Positions 6,803 to 16,232 are shown, counted from the stretch's first letter. The stretch is 32,616 nt of DNA from Phycisphaeraceae bacterium (GCA_029260615.1 JAJDCX010000010.1:1-32616); one strand, 5' to 3'. Numbers and translations are program-made. Notes: generated from the sequence alone by a model not told the origin.

Positions 6803-7039
6803 TCAACTTATAGATATGTATACCATTGTAATACATACCGCACCAAATTCCCAACCAATAATATCTAACACCTTTCCTCTGCCTAATGGCCATCCATGCC
6901 ATTGGTCATAAAACTCACGAGGCAGCCAGAAATGACAAGCCCACCATACAGTAAGTATTGATGGGCTTAATACTATAGGTAATATGAATACCATCAGCCA
7001 TATTATATGGGGGATGTCATCAGAGAATAATCTGTTCAT
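6803..7039 (-). CDS. Small membrane protein of the lysis cluster
   Basis: A 78-residue Trp-rich membrane protein. A strong hydrophobic segment (IIWLMVFILPIVLSPSILTV) is followed by an aromatic loop with WWACHFWLPREFYDQWHGW and a second hydrophobic end (WEFGAVCITMVYISIS). It overlaps the preceding gene by ATGA and sits next to the endolysin, so a holin-accessory or spanin-like role is plausible. No lipoprotein box or clear spanin pattern is present, and I cannot assign a family. Confidence 0.6.
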   Translation of the reverse strand: MNRLFSDDIPHIIWLMVFILPIVLSPSILTVWWACHFWLPREFYDQWHGWPLGRGKVLDIIGWEFGAVCITMVYISIS

Positions 7040-7257
7040 CAATTAAATTTTGTCCATACAGCCATAACCACTACCCAGGCAGAACTAATCATAAATACCA
7101 CCCCGCCAATAAATCCTTTGTATTTAGTAAGCTCAGCTTTAATAATCCCCTGCTCTTTACGGATTATTGCTATATCCTCTTTGACTTCTTTACGTAATTC
7201 TTTATTGCTCTCTTTTATCTCATCTAGTATACTGCTGAGTAGCTGTTCATTTTTCAT
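7039..7257 (-). CDS. Coiled-coil protein with C-terminal membrane anchor
   Basis: A 72-residue protein with a charged helix (LLSSILDEIKESNKELRKEV and on, about 5-48) and one C-terminal transmembrane segment (FIGGVVFMISSAWVVVMAVW). This layout resembles XhlA-like or holin-accessory proteins of phage lysis cassettes. An AAGGAGAAG ribosome site precedes the ATG, and the stop overlaps the next start by ATGA. Its job is inferred from shape and place; the family is not certain. Confidence 0.6.
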   Translation of the reverse strand: MKNEQLLSSILDEIKESNKELRKEVKEDIAIIRKEQGIIKAELTKYKGFIGGVVFMISSAWVVVMAVWTKFN

Positions 7258-7269
7258 CAGAACTTCTCC

Positions 7270-7338
7270 TTAAATGTCATAGAGGCTATCTGAGCCTAAT
7301 AGTCCATCTCTATAGTCATCGTGTAAAGTAATTGTCAT
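7270..7338 (-). CDS. Possible 22-residue acidic peptide
   Basis: A 22-codon frame starts at ATG 7338 and has a good ribosome site, GGAGA, about 8 bases upstream. It fills the gap between the 265-residue membrane protein gene and the coiled-coil anchor gene. The peptide is acidic (HDDYRDGLLGSDSLYD) and has no recognisable function. It would be missed by length cut-offs; the ribosome site and operon position are the only support. Confidence 0.4.
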   Translation of the reverse strand: MTITLHDDYRDGLLGSDSLYDI

Positions 7339-7341
7339 AAT

Positions 7342-8139
7342 CTAAATCTCCAATGGGGTTTTATAATTTATTCTTCTTAGTAAAAATAATGAGGGAAACA
7401 CATCCCCAATACGGTAACGCCCTACCCCACCTATCGAATTTAGTATTGGCTTGAATGCCCTCACACAGTTAAATCTAAGACCTAAAGAGCCTATACTTCT
7501 AGCTGGGAAACCAATTAGCATATTTAGACTTCTCCTGTATTCGTCAGCTTTAACACCAGTGTCCATAAGTAAGTATTCTCCACTTTTTATTTTAGTGTCA
7601 AAACTTCTTTTAATAAGACTCTTTGATTTGAGTGTAAACTTGAACCAATCATTACCAGCCACAATACTCATAGTACCTACATTTAATCCTATTACAGACT
7701 TTATTCTTCCAATTATATCCCGAGGTGTATGAAAACACAACATTACATTGGCGGGGTTATATGCATCTCCTGTTCCTAACCGTAGGTGTGCTGCTTTATG
7801 AAAAGTTATTAGTGTAATAACCATAATCTCTACCGCCCTGTACCAAAGAGGAAAATCTATATACAAGGCAAAAGGGTCTGTTATAAAGACAACCCAAGCG
7901 TATATAGTTATCCAAAGTGCCACAGTCTTAGTGCCTAATTCTTTTATAGCAAGATAAAAATAATTGAATAGTAGAGCTAGTGCTAACTGTAGCACAGACC
8001 AGCTAATACTCTCAGGGAGATACCCCGATAATAAAAGCATACCAAAAGCTAAAGGAATTAAGTATTTAACCTTTGCGTTTGCCTTTAACGACTGTTTGAG
8101 GTCTACGTACAATTGCAACTTTCTGCCCTTTGTTTCCAT
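7342..8139 (-). CDS. Membrane protein with possible permuted papain-like C-terminal domain
   Basis: A 265-residue protein in two parts. The N-terminal half has about four membrane segments (IPLAFGMLLLSGYL, LALALLFNYFYLAI, TVALWITIYAWVVFI and AVEIMVITLITF). The C-terminal half is soluble and basic, with a His in LCFHTPRDIIG and a Cys in LRFNCVRAFKPIL. That order, His then Cys, resembles permuted papain-like hydrolases, but the match is weak and I rate it as a guess. It lies between the fibre chaperone and the lysis genes and may act on the cell envelope. The ATG at 8139 has no clear ribosome site and overlaps the small basic frame at 8066-8170, so the true start is uncertain. Confidence 0.6.
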   Translation of the reverse strand: METKGRKLQLYVDLKQSLKANAKVKYLIPLAFGMLLLSGYLPESISWSVLQLALALLFNYFYLAIKELGTKTVALWITIYAWVVFITDPFALYIDFPLWYRAVEIMVITLITFHKAAHLRLGTGDAYNPANVMLCFHTPRDIIGRIKSVIGLNVGTMSIVAGNDWFKFTLKSKSLIKRSFDTKIKSGEYLLMDTGVKADEYRRSLNMLIGFPARSIGSLGLRFNCVRAFKPILNSIGGVGRYRIGDVFPSLFLLRRINYKTPLEI

Positions 8140-8170
8140 GTTTTACTGATACTTCTTTTGTCTTAGCCAT
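8066..8170 (-). CDS. Small very basic peptide (34 residues)
   Basis: A short frame starts at ATG 8170 behind AAGGA and runs 34 codons, overlapping the beginning of the membrane-protein gene in another frame by 74 bases. The product is strongly basic (KTKEVSVKHGNKGQK, then VVKGKRKG) and could bind nucleic acid or acidic surfaces. It lies directly after the fibre chaperone gene. The ribosome site is better than that of the overlapping larger frame. Function is unknown. Confidence 0.45.
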   Translation of the reverse strand: MAKTKEVSVKHGNKGQKVAIVRRPQTVVKGKRKG

Positions 8171-8180
8171 AATATGATCC

Positions 8181-8513
8181 TTATATTAGTGTTATTGGTG
8201 GGGATAAGCTATCTAATGCTGCTTGCGCTAATTCAGGCGTTGCGTGTGCTTGGGGTAAATCCCTAAGCGTCTGCACATATGTGGATAGATTGGTCATTTC
8301 AGTAGGAGTATTGGTAGTTGTAATACCAAAGTTAAGCTGCCTCTCATACCGTAGAAATGTATCATTAGTGGCGTAAATTAACTCGGTACGCTGCTTACGT
8401 ACTTCTACCCATTCACTATCTTCGATAAAATCTAATACATCAGGTGGAAACTCTTGCCCTTGGACTGGTGTTAGCTCTGAATACTTTTTTCCGTATGGTG
8501 TTTGGTAATACAT
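8181..8513 (-). CDS. Tail fibre/assembly chaperone-like protein
   Basis: A 110-residue protein next to the tail-fibre gene. The middle and end contain a RKQRTELIYATNDTFLRYER segment, followed by LSTYVQTLRDLPQ. That layout, R-x(2,3)-L-x-A-T-D and then YxxxLRDLP, is the pattern of phage tail assembly chaperones that help fold or attach fibres. N-terminal residues YYQTPYGKKYSELTP are typical of short fibre-associated proteins. The ATG follows AAGGAGCAC at the end of the fibre gene, only 10 bases away. Confidence 0.75.
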   Translation of the reverse strand: MYYQTPYGKKYSELTPVQGQEFPPDVLDFIEDSEWVEVRKQRTELIYATNDTFLRYERQLNFGITTTNTPTEMTNLSTYVQTLRDLPQAHATPELAQAALDSLSPPITLI

Positions 8514-8523
8514 TTAGTGCTCC

Positions 8524-10062
8524 TTATGGTAAATATAAACTTGTTTGTACTCTAAAAGTACCATTCAAAGATACTGCGGCGAATACCCCTAATTCTGCTG
8601 CCCATGTTACAAAGCTAAATGAATTACTTTCTGGTGGGTATCTGGTAGTCCAAGTGATGCCATCTGAGGACACTAAAAAATGAATTACCCCACCGTTGGG
8701 GACGGTTACAAAGTACCCTAACTCCTCTGACCATATTATTCCAACATACGCAGTGCCTGTAGGGGTAGTTCTGCTAGTCCAGTTTATACCATCAGGAGAT
8801 GTCATAATAGATGTAGTGCCACTTGTAGCGGCACATGCAGCAAAGAGAGACAAGCTAGGCGACCAAGTTACAGAGGACCAGTTCACTGCGCTAGCTGCTG
8901 CCCTTGCTGTCCAAGTAATTCCATCTGGAGATGTCATTATAGCACCTGTAAACCCTCCAGCAACAAACAAAGACAAGTCTTCTGACCATGCAACTGTTTG
9001 CCATTTGCTAGCTGTGGCAGCCGTTCTATTTGTCCAGTTTATACCATCTGGAGATGTCATTACTCTATTAGTTCCTCCACTAGAAACCGCAGCAAATATC
9101 TCTAATGAATTCGCCCAAGCAATACCTGTCCAAACATTCGCCTGAGACGCAGTTCTACCTGTCCAATTAGATACCGCCAAGTTGGACGATTGGTCAGCAG
9201 CACTAATCTCCAACTGCTCATTACCACCATCGTTTAAAGTAGTAAGGCTAATTCCCGTACCTGCTGCTATCTTAGACTCCAACCCACCAGGAGTAGTATC
9301 ATCTGCTGATACCTCAACCGCAACGTCAGTACTTGTAGGAGCAGCAACCAAGTCATACCCATCTTCTGTCGCATTTACTTCCAGTATCTTAGTAGCATCA
9401 CCACCAGATATAGTAGGTAGGTTAATGCTAGCAGCACTAGCCGCAGCAGCAGTCTCACTAGCCGCCGCATTTGTCTCTGATACACCAGCGGCAGTCTCGC
9501 TAGCCGCTGCGTTAGTCTCACTTACCAAAGCAGCTGCTGCACTTGCCGCCGCTGCTGATGCTTGTGCGTCAGGGTCAGCAGTAGTCTCTATGTAAGCACC
9601 ACTTGCACTGTCCCATTTAATCCCACGCTGATCTGTCAATACAGCTGGTAAAGCAAAATTAGTTGTAGACACAACAGACTCAGGAGGCAATGCCAATACC
9701 CTGCCTAGCTTAGACTCTAGCTGTTGTTGTTGTGCTATCATTGATGACAACTCTAAGTTTAATACAGTAGCCTTAAAATCCCCAGCGGTTTGAAACTCAG
9801 ATACTCTCTCAATAGGAATATCCCTGTCAATAACAATTGAATCATTTAATGTAGCACCTGTTACAAGTGTCACATTACCACCTGCTGCAACCCGAGTTAC
9901 ATCTACAGTATAATGAGTGGTTAATGTAAGGAGGGTCCCTTCTTGGAACACACGTAAATCACCCTCACTTTTAATCCAGAAGGTATAAGGGAACACAGTC
10001 TGACCTGCCGTAGCGACATACTCATTCCTTGGGTCTACGTCATTAATAGGGATAGTTGCCAT
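8524..10062 (-). CDS. Tail fibre: T7-type N-terminus plus propeller-like repeats
   Basis: A 512-residue receptor-binding fibre. Residues 1-130 match the T7 gp17 N-terminal attachment domain (NEYVATAGQTVFPYTFWI, TLTTHYTVDV, VIDRDIPIERVSEFQ). An Ala/Ser/Glu-rich repeat follows (about 165-210: ETNAAASETAA copies), a likely collagen-like or coiled-coil spacer. The C-terminal 220 residues hold about five copies of a 40-45-residue unit, W-x(3)-AWS-x(2)-L-x-LF-x-A ... MTSPDGI-x-WT-x-R, resembling BNR/kelch propeller blades that can bind surface sugars. The protein stops soon after the last repeat, with no intramolecular chaperone domain. Repeats allow copy-number change, a route to host-range change. 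Confidence 0.88.
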   Translation of the reverse strand: MATIPINDVDPRNEYVATAGQTVFPYTFWIKSEGDLRVFQEGTLLTLTTHYTVDVTRVAAGGNVTLVTGATLNDSIVIDRDIPIERVSEFQTAGDFKATVLNLELSSMIAQQQQLESKLGRVLALPPESVVSTTNFALPAVLTDQRGIKWDSASGAYIETTADPDAQASAAAASAAAALVSETNAAASETAAGVSETNAAASETAAAASAASINLPTISGGDATKILEVNATEDGYDLVAAPTSTDVAVEVSADDTTPGGLESKIAAGTGISLTTLNDGGNEQLEISAADQSSNLAVSNWTGRTASQANVWTGIAWANSLEIFAAVSSGGTNRVMTSPDGINWTNRTAATASKWQTVAWSEDLSLFVAGGFTGAIMTSPDGITWTARAAASAVNWSSVTWSPSLSLFAACAATSGTTSIMTSPDGINWTSRTTPTGTAYVGIIWSEELGYFVTVPNGGVIHFLVSSDGITWTTRYPPESNSFSFVTWAAELGVFAAVSLNGTFRVQTSLYLP

Positions 10063-10092
10063 TATTGGTTCTCCTTAGTTATCTATTATACT

Positions 10093-13000
10093 CTATCTTG
10101 GCGGTACGCCCAAGGTTTGATTTATATTTTGTTCTGCCTCATCAAAAATGTTTCTCAGATAAAATGTATTTTGAAACGGAACAAGTCTACGTAAAGCTCT
10201 TGCGTCTTGTTGGTTAAACTCCCCACGAGCGATAGCACCAGTTGTTCCTACCACAGTCTCGAGAGTTCCCAGTGATGGGCCAAGCAAGGCATCTGTTGCA
10301 TTACGTGCGGCATATCTACCAGAAGGCTGTTTACCTAGAACCCTTGATACACCAACAGCGCCACCTGTACCTTTCTCTAACATATTGTTGGCACTGAACA
10401 GCCAACCAGTAACACCAGACCTATCAATACCCTCTGCTATTAACGCCTCAGGACTAGTGTCTATTTCTCTGCCTGATTGTAAGGCTTTTAGCATATGGAC
10501 CATAACGCCTAGACCAACCATAGAAGTCAACCCTACCAATGTCTGCATGTCTCTATCCTGCAACCCAGACAAAGCAACACGCTGCATAGATGCGAAACCA
10601 AATGACTGATATTGACCTACCAATTTACCAAGCTCTGTGCTAAGCAGGAGTGGCTTATCTTGCCCAGGAGTTACAATAGTTCTTCTTATCTCACGCCCAA
10701 TAGCACCTCTAAATGCATTAACTGCCTCAGCATCTTGCCATTTGTCTGTGTTTACAATAATCAAGTTGCCTTGTTTCTGCATGTGTTGTCTTTGATTAAG
10801 GATCTTACGTGCAATTCTCTTGTCGATAAAGTTCGCTGCCAAGTCTGATATTTCTCTTTTGTTAGCAGTACCGTTAACAAGCTTTGCTGATAGATCAACT
10901 AACCTCTTTTGCGCTATGACTGATACAAATTGCTTCAACCATGTATTCCACTGTGATATACCAAACACCTTACCAGCAGTTGCAGAAAGATTGCCAACCC
11001 CCCTCTCAAACTTAGAGCCTGGGATTGTACCATCCATTATACCAGCTATCTCTTGGATTGTACCTTCCTTCAATAAATCACCAGCCTCACCAGATAGTTG
11101 TGCTTCTTTAGCCGCAAGCTTCACTGATTTAAAATTGGTAGCAAGAGGGATTAAACCATCTGTCAGAAACCGCCCCATACCGTTTTTAATAATGATGTTT
11201 GCCATATCAGGAATAGAACTTACAAGCACACCACCCATTTGAGCTAAGAAATTAACATTCCTAAAGACCCTACCTGTTCGCACAATACCGTTTGTTGGGT
11301 CAGTAGGTACGCCATAGACTCCACGGATTCTATCTCTCATTGCTTGTAAATCACGTAGATCAGCCTCACGCTGTTTCTTTATTCTATCTACTTCTTTACC
11401 TTTAGCATTACTCATCTTTTTATCAGCATCCGCTCTAATAGTCTCCATCTCTCTGAGCATTTCAACATCACCAAACTTTTCTTTAATCCTGAAATCTGGT
11501 GATATAGAGCGTAAATATACTTTTGCTATCTGCTCTACATCATTAACCAAGAACTCCTCCAAGAACTCATCGTTAAAATCTAGCCCTCTAGCTTTAGTTG
11601 GCTTTGGTGTTCCAGTCGTTGGTGGAACAGCACGACCACCAGGGACAGTTAGATCGCTAAAATCAATATCATAAGGCAATCTACCAGCTGTAGTTCCCAT
11701 AATCCTATCTATAATCTGACCTGCCCTAAAGTCTATTTCTTCCTCAAACCTACCAAAGTCACGCTTAACTTTTTTGACATCTTCTTTTATGTTCTTAACT
11801 TCAAAATCACGAGACTTTCTTAACTCAACAATCTCTTTGTTCAGGGCCTTTATTTCTTTACGCAATGGCTTCAACTGCTCATTAAGCTCTTTCTTACGTG
11901 CTACAGATACATCGTCAGTTTTGAATGTTATTTGATTTAGCTCTTTCTCAAGTTTCTTCACCTTAGCAGTTTTAGGCTTTATCTTAGCTGACACTTTGTC
12001 AGTAGACTCTTTGGTTAATGTCTTAACCTTATCAATCTTAGTAGTTAGATCTTGCAACTTAACAGGAGCTTCATTAGTCTTTTGTTGTAAGCCTTCTCTA
12101 ATTCTATCTTTAAAAGTATTTCTGCTAGAACTACCATCTGCATTAACACCATCAATCTTATCATTAGAATAAAGGCGAGTAAGATAGGTCTCTATCTTCT
12201 CATCAGCTATGCCATCAGGTATCATACCTGCTTTTTTCAACCTATCAGCCCAAGGTTTGAACAAATTCTCACGGTAGAACTTAGCAGCCTGTGCCACCTC
12301 TGGTATATCGTGGTTTCCTCCACGGCGCATAGCCTTACCTATTTCTTCTTTGAACTCAGTAAACGTCAATTTATCTTGTTTGACAAAACCACCAGCTATA
12401 TCTTGAGCAGCAAGGGATGTGTCATCACCAAAGCGAGGTGCTCTGCCTTTTCTGTATTTTATAAATGCTTCCCTTTGGTTGGCTAGTGATGATATTAACT
12501 CCGCTTGGTCTCCATTTACTATCGTCTCAACAGGAACATCTTGAGTTATACCAGTTAAGTTCTTATTAGTTTTAAGAGGGTTTTCCACAAGCTTACTTAC
12601 CGCAAGCTTAGTAGGCAATGACCCACGCACCATAGTACGCAATAGTGGATCTTGGAATGCCACAGCTTTTTCTACGCCCAACGCACCAGCAATAGTTTCT
12701 TCCTCTAATGTAGTAATTCTAACTTGAGCCGCACCAGCAGTTCCTGGCTCTGACACTATTACAGAGTTACCAATGTTATCTAAGAAGCCTCCCTCTAATG
12801 GGTCTTTCTCATCTGGACGTGGGACTACCAGCTCATTTTCAATACGAGTTGATAGTTCATCAAAATTAGCCCTTGATATTTTAGATGCAGCACCACCTAA
12901 CAGACCAGACAACAAAGCCGCACCTGATATATTGACAGCGCTTTCTCCAAATGTTCTTGTAGTCTGTGAATGATGTAGAGCAGTCTCAGCAGCTGTTGCA

Positions 13001-13485
13001 CCAAGAGTACCAGCAATCCCAGTAGCAACCGCTCCCTGCAAGATACTACCACCACTTCTATATGTCTTATATGCCACACCACCAACAGGGATGAAATTAA
13101 TAGGATCAACCAAACCAGCTGAAAGAGATGCAACAAATCCTAATGCACCAGACTCCTGTAATATTTGCCTGTCTTGTTGTTCTCTAGTTATCTGCCTCTT
13201 AACCGCCTCTACGTCTTGCTGAGAATTAGCAAATGTAAATTCATCAGCAAACTGTTCAAAACCTTCTATGTCCTCAAATGGGTCAAAACTTCTATCAATA
13301 TTTTGGAATGGTGTATTAATGCCAGTTGTCTGTGAGTTGATTAGAGATACCGCAGTATTCTCCATTCTAAAGGCAGCACCAAAAACTTCTGATGCGGTGT
13401 GCTCTTGTGGCTCGGTAATAGTAGGCTCTGTGATGTTACCTAAATCACCTTGAATAGAACCTGCTTCTCTCTTAACTATAGGCAT
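10093..13485 (-). CDS. Large internal virion / DNA ejection protein
   Basis: At 1130 residues this is the largest gene here and sits at the gp16 position of podovirus structural operons. The N-terminal third includes a Gly/Ala-rich hydrophobic stretch (LQGAVATGIAGTLGATAAE, then SGAALLSGLLGGAAS, about 150-200) that could insert in membrane during ejection. Residues about 470-610 are a Lys/Glu-rich coiled coil. The rest is helical without a lytic transglycosylase motif. It would form part of the proteinaceous channel that carries DNA into the host. The start overlaps the previous stop by one base (TAATG) and follows a strong GAGGAGGAG site. Confidence 0.75.
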   Translation of the reverse strand: MPIVKREAGSIQGDLGNITEPTITEPQEHTASEVFGAAFRMENTAVSLINSQTTGINTPFQNIDRSFDPFEDIEGFEQFADEFTFANSQQDVEAVKRQITREQQDRQILQESGALGFVASLSAGLVDPINFIPVGGVAYKTYRSGGSILQGAVATGIAGTLGATAAETALHHSQTTRTFGESAVNISGAALLSGLLGGAASKISRANFDELSTRIENELVVPRPDEKDPLEGGFLDNIGNSVIVSEPGTAGAAQVRITTLEEETIAGALGVEKAVAFQDPLLRTMVRGSLPTKLAVSKLVENPLKTNKNLTGITQDVPVETIVNGDQAELISSLANQREAFIKYRKGRAPRFGDDTSLAAQDIAGGFVKQDKLTFTEFKEEIGKAMRRGGNHDIPEVAQAAKFYRENLFKPWADRLKKAGMIPDGIADEKIETYLTRLYSNDKIDGVNADGSSSRNTFKDRIREGLQQKTNEAPVKLQDLTTKIDKVKTLTKESTDKVSAKIKPKTAKVKKLEKELNQITFKTDDVSVARKKELNEQLKPLRKEIKALNKEIVELRKSRDFEVKNIKEDVKKVKRDFGRFEEEIDFRAGQIIDRIMGTTAGRLPYDIDFSDLTVPGGRAVPPTTGTPKPTKARGLDFNDEFLEEFLVNDVEQIAKVYLRSISPDFRIKEKFGDVEMLREMETIRADADKKMSNAKGKEVDRIKKQREADLRDLQAMRDRIRGVYGVPTDPTNGIVRTGRVFRNVNFLAQMGGVLVSSIPDMANIIIKNGMGRFLTDGLIPLATNFKSVKLAAKEAQLSGEAGDLLKEGTIQEIAGIMDGTIPGSKFERGVGNLSATAGKVFGISQWNTWLKQFVSVIAQKRLVDLSAKLVNGTANKREISDLAANFIDKRIARKILNQRQHMQKQGNLIIVNTDKWQDAEAVNAFRGAIGREIRRTIVTPGQDKPLLLSTELGKLVGQYQSFGFASMQRVALSGLQDRDMQTLVGLTSMVGLGVMVHMLKALQSGREIDTSPEALIAEGIDRSGVTGWLFSANNMLEKGTGGAVGVSRVLGKQPSGRYAARNATDALLGPSLGTLETVVGTTGAIARGEFNQQDARALRRLVPFQNTFYLRNIFDEAEQNINQTLGVPPR

Positions 13486-15641
13486 TATAGCTCCTCCTCA
13501 CCAATGTCTCTCGTTAGGCTGAGAGACTCTTTAAGATCTTCTCTGGTCTGAATGGTTACTTCACGTTTTCTTCTACTCTTAGCTATTTGCTTCTCTTGGA
13601 TTTTATCCAACTCAGCTTTACGTGCAGCCACATCAGGTTGCCATAATACGCCTTTGCCATCATCACCTACTAGCTGTTTTATCATCCCATCTTTTGTATC
13701 AATGTACATGATATTATATTTAGGTTTACCAGTAGTATTAGCTTCTCTGGCTGAGATTGTGTCAGTAGTTAAGAACGCATTGCTTAAGTCTACCACAGGC
13801 AAGAATTGTTTAGACGCAGCTCCAAGCGTATCCATGAAGTCTTGTTTAATCCATTCATTATCACCATCACTTAGACCATAGAATTGCTCAGGAGGAAATG
13901 CCATAAGTCTGTTACTACCATCTATATTGGTAACATTCCACTTTCTTTTCAGCTTCATTGCAGCCTGTTCTTTAGCCCAAGCAGCATCTGGTCTATGTAT
14001 GAAGTGAGATGTGAATATCTTTTTATAGTCTGATACAATACTCTCTTGCACGCTAGCAGTAGAGAAGTCTGCATTAGCATTAAAGAAGCCCTGCTCATAT
14101 ATGTCATTTACATCATCAGATGCGTTGTCCAATAGTCCGCCACCACCGAACGTACTGCCACTTTCTTTTATTAACGCCATACGCTCTTGAACCACAGCAG
14201 GATTAATAATATCAGTCAATTCCCTTGCTCTTTCCACAGCTTCTTCTTTAGTCAACCCAGCTCTAACCAAGTCAGTCACCTCAGAGAACAATGCTTTCTC
14301 ACGCTCTGTCATATCATCAAGCGAGTCAGGACTAGCCTCTTGCAGCCTTGCAAATATATCTGCACCTTGCGCCACTATATCTGGGTTAGTGGTACGAGCA
14401 GCAGCTCTCATTGAGCTCCTGACCTGTGTTGGAATAATACCAGTTGCATTAACCAACTGTGATATTTTAGTTTCTCTCTCTCCTGGCAAAGCCTCTGCAC
14501 CAAGGATAGTCTCTGCAACATTATCAACAGATTGTATGTCATCCTTATTCTTAGGATCCAATGCAATCGTCCCACCATTTAAGGCGTTAGCTATCCTTGA
14601 CATAGACTGTGCTTTAGCAGATCCGCTAGCCAGTCTATTGTTTATCTGTATCTCTAAGTTGGCTGACTGCTCAGGTGATAGAACACCATCCTCACGTAGT
14701 TGTTTGCTTCTCAACCCAAGGTCTGCCAGCTGGTCAGGTGGTGTGTTAGGATTGTTTATAGCTATACGTAAGTCAGCATGTATATTACTGGACTGTAATC
14801 TTTGTTGTGCCTCTGCATCCTCATTACGCAGACTTTCTGCTCTCTCTGATGTCCTTTGAAAATCCAATAATGTTTTAACCAGATCTTTATTTTCTTCATC
14901 AGACAATCCTTCAATAGGATTATCAGACAAATCACCAATAAATTCCTTTTTGTTCTGGTCATCTCTGAATAAGTCTATAGTTGATTTACGGATAAGATTT
15001 TTTTGGAACTTAGATACAAGCTCTAGTTTCTCTGACTCAGGTGTATCAAGCCCTGATATTAGAGCTGTGAACTCTGCAACTCCTGCCCTCATAGCCGCTT
15101 GGCTTTGTGCCACAGAGAAGTCAAGAGATAACACCTCCTCTTGTTTTAGAACCAATGCCTCTGCAACTGAACTCTCGGCTTCTGCTCTTGCTACTTGATT
15201 CCCCTTCTTCTGAGCAGTAGCCACATAAGCATCTATCTTAGGACCCACAAGTGATAAGTAACCCTGCTCACTAACAATGTCATTTATGCCAGCGGACTGG
15301 CCTTTAGCAAAAGATATAAGTTCATTCTGTAATCCTGCTGGATCATCATTAAATTCCGCAATTAAACTATTAGCAGCCTTATTAAAATCAGATGATATAT
15401 TAGCTGCCAGTTGTTTATTAGAGAACTCCAAGCTGTCATTGAACGCATTCTCAGCCTGTGCTTTAATCTCATTCTGCTCATCAGCCTTCTGGTCGGCAGC
15501 AACCTGAGAAGCAACAGCAGATACATCGCTAAACACCTTTGCTGTAGCATTAAACATCTCGACTGATGCTTGCTGAGATACTGTGCTAAGGCTTGGTATT
15601 GCTGTAAATGATGTCAATCTAGGCTGAAATTTATCTACCAT
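13485..15641 (-). CDS. Internal virion protein, gp15-like
   Basis: A 718-residue, mostly helical protein rich in Gln, Ala and Glu, located between the gp14-like and gp16-like genes. The start has a short disordered segment (FQPRLTSFTAIPSLSTVSQQ) followed by long helices (VAADQKADEQNEIKAQAENA). There is no enzymatic motif and no membrane segment. By gene order and composition it is probably the second internal core protein of the podovirus ejection apparatus. It ends in an acidic segment, LTRDIGEEEL. It starts two bases after the preceding stop. Confidence 0.7.
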   Translation of the reverse strand: MVDKFQPRLTSFTAIPSLSTVSQQASVEMFNATAKVFSDVSAVASQVAADQKADEQNEIKAQAENAFNDSLEFSNKQLAANISSDFNKAANSLIAEFNDDPAGLQNELISFAKGQSAGINDIVSEQGYLSLVGPKIDAYVATAQKKGNQVARAEAESSVAEALVLKQEEVLSLDFSVAQSQAAMRAGVAEFTALISGLDTPESEKLELVSKFQKNLIRKSTIDLFRDDQNKKEFIGDLSDNPIEGLSDEENKDLVKTLLDFQRTSERAESLRNEDAEAQQRLQSSNIHADLRIAINNPNTPPDQLADLGLRSKQLREDGVLSPEQSANLEIQINNRLASGSAKAQSMSRIANALNGGTIALDPKNKDDIQSVDNVAETILGAEALPGERETKISQLVNATGIIPTQVRSSMRAAARTTNPDIVAQGADIFARLQEASPDSLDDMTEREKALFSEVTDLVRAGLTKEEAVERARELTDIINPAVVQERMALIKESGSTFGGGGLLDNASDDVNDIYEQGFFNANADFSTASVQESIVSDYKKIFTSHFIHRPDAAWAKEQAAMKLKRKWNVTNIDGSNRLMAFPPEQFYGLSDGDNEWIKQDFMDTLGAASKQFLPVVDLSNAFLTTDTISAREANTTGKPKYNIMYIDTKDGMIKQLVGDDGKGVLWQPDVAARKAELDKIQEKQIAKSRRKREVTIQTREDLKESLSLTRDIGEEEL

Positions 15642-15643
15642 TA

Positions 15644-16231
15644 TTAGACACTCCTAGCAGTTTTTAATCCTGTTGTTGTTGCGCTAGCTAATCCTGTTAT
15701 TAAAGACTTGGTAGCAGCCCTACCAGCAGATCTAGCATTAAGACCAAACACACCTTGCCTGACACCTGATGCTGCACCAGACTGTTGCGCTTCCAACCCA
15801 GCCTCTGCTATTGATTGAGCCTCTATGTTTAGTCCGCTAGCACCTAATGCACCAGACGCTCCAAACGCCGCCCTTTGCGCTGACTGGACAGCTCTTAGTC
15901 TGCGCTGCCTAGCTAAATCTTCTGCTGCTTGCTGTGTGCGCTCAGCACTCTGTTGTAACTCAGCCTGTGCCTGCTGTGACTTAGCCGCACCTGCTGCTGA
16001 TATACCGCTGAATATACTTGAGGCCGCTGACAGTCCACCAGCTGCGATAGCTAGGTTAGATGCTGTGAATACAGAAGCGCCTAAAGATGCTCCGAGTGGC
16101 ACTGCGCTAGTCACGACTCCAGTCGTAGCTGCACCTGCCGCCGCACCTGCTGGTGCTAATGCAAACCCAGCGCCACCACTAGCTATCCCTACTGCCGCTA
16201 AAGTTACTAAATCTTTTGTTGAACCACCCAT
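15644..16231 (-). CDS. Internal virion protein, gp14-like
   Basis: A 195-residue protein with a Gly/Ala-rich hydrophobic N-terminal half (VGIASGGAGFALAPAGAAAG and similar stretches to about residue 80), then a Gln-rich charged helix (AKSQQAQAELQQSAERTQQA, RQRRLRAVQSAQRAAFGASG). This hydrophobic-then-Gln-helix layout is typical of T7 gp14-like proteins, which insert in the outer membrane during DNA ejection. The gene starts one base after the nozzle gene and precedes the two larger ejection proteins, as expected. Specific function is inferred from layout and order. Confidence 0.75.
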   Translation of the reverse strand: MGGSTKDLVTLAAVGIASGGAGFALAPAGAAAGAATTGVVTSAVPLGASLGASVFTASNLAIAAGGLSAASSIFSGISAAGAAKSQQAQAELQQSAERTQQAAEDLARQRRLRAVQSAQRAAFGASGALGASGLNIEAQSIAEAGLEAQQSGAASGVRQGVFGLNARSAGRAATKSLITGLASATTTGLKTARSV

Positions 16232-16232
16232 G

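Noticed and set aside
8696..9595. Plus-strand frames under the tail fibre gene
   Set aside because: Antisense to the fibre repeats, without ribosome sites; a consequence of the biased codons of the fibre.
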